The position numbers and the translations under genes were made by a program. 5,385 nucleotides of DNA, from the NCBI GenBank assembly GCA_937958345.1, contig CALGNW010000027.1, positions 1-5,385 on the forward strand, read 5' to 3'. Source of the DNA: an uncultured Neomegalonema sp. GTDB lineage: Bacteria; Pseudomonadota; Alphaproteobacteria; Rhodobacterales; Rhodobacteraceae. This document shows, piece after piece, positions 5,213 to 5,385 of the stretch (positions are counted from its first letter, which is position 1; every line of letters begins with the position of its first letter). The notes under the pieces were generated by a model. The model saw only the letters and a program-made list of their open reading frames with translations, had not been told where the DNA came from and searched no databases.

Positions 5213-5385
5213 ATGGATAACCACCTGATCTATACCGTCGAGGACGCGATTGGCCGTTTGACGATCAACAGACCGGAACAACGCAATGCACTGACTTTCG
5301 CGATGTATGACGAAATCGCGGAAATCTGCCGCACGGTTCCGCAGGACGGCTCGGTAAAGGCGGTGATCCTTCGGGGGGCCGGAGA
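5213..5385 (+). CDS. Enoyl-CoA hydratase/isomerase (crotonase) family protein, N-terminal part
   Basis: The frame opens with ATG at 5213 after a good ribosome-binding site (GGAG at 5202-5205, 7 nt away) and stays open to the window edge, giving 57 residues. It begins MDNHLIYTVEDAIGRLTINR. The segment GRLTINRPEQRNALT (14-28) is the crotonase N-terminal signature, followed by the helix around MYDEIAEIC (31-39) and the strand VKAVILRGAG (48-57) leading to the first oxyanion-hole region, which is cut off. Family members act on acyl-CoA thioesters as hydratases, isomerases or hydrolases. The catalytic glutamates lie outside the window, so the reaction cannot be assigned. Full-length members are typically about 260 aa. 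The 524-bp upstream region presumably contains its promoter; I could not place one with confidence. Confidence 0.88.
   Translation, partial: MDNHLIYTVEDAIGRLTINRPEQRNALTFAMYDEIAEICRTVPQDGSVKAVILRGAG

Overview
The window reads as a piece of an alphaproteobacterial chromosome, most likely from the Rhodobacterales (roseobacter) group. This rests on several points: an IscR-type Rrf2 regulator divergent from a small alpha/beta hydrolase, an Irr-type iron control element, two CtrA-like TTAA-N7-TTAA boxes, and GC-rich coding sequence with a distinctly more AT-rich intergenic region. The assignment is inferred from family recognition and regulatory logic, not from a search.

Layout. Positions 1-399 (minus) hold most of an IscR gene whose C-terminus lies beyond the left edge. 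Positions 400-567 are a divergent control region. In it a 17-bp perfect Irr-type palindrome (481-497) directly abuts a 25-bp IscR type-1-like box (498-522), and the likely iscR promoter is built from both. Positions 568-1236 (plus) encode a 222-aa alpha/beta hydrolase, followed by a gap with a composite stem-loop (1239-1308). Positions 1343-2383 (plus) encode a Tas-like NADP(H)-dependent aldo/keto reductase.

Convergent to these is a two-gene minus-strand operon. It comprises a membrane CHASE-domain sensor histidine kinase (2856-4688) and a single-domain, Rcp1-like response regulator (2417-2854), separated by one base. Upstream of the kinase is a 524-bp stretch without a convincing gene. It carries two CtrA-like boxes, a 14-bp palindrome, short recurring CTAGACA-type motifs and several stem-loops. 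The window closes with the first 57 codons of an enoyl-CoA hydratase/isomerase family gene on the plus strand (from 5213).

How the parts work together. The left side looks like the head of an iron-sulfur cluster assembly (isc/suf) locus, controlled jointly by cluster status (IscR) and haem/iron status (Irr). The right side is a sensory module that joins a periplasmic ligand sensor to a receiver with no output domain, probably under the cell-cycle/motility regulator CtrA. I see no mobile elements, tRNA or rRNA genes, CRISPR arrays or broken genes. The most interesting material is regulatory rather than a new enzyme system.
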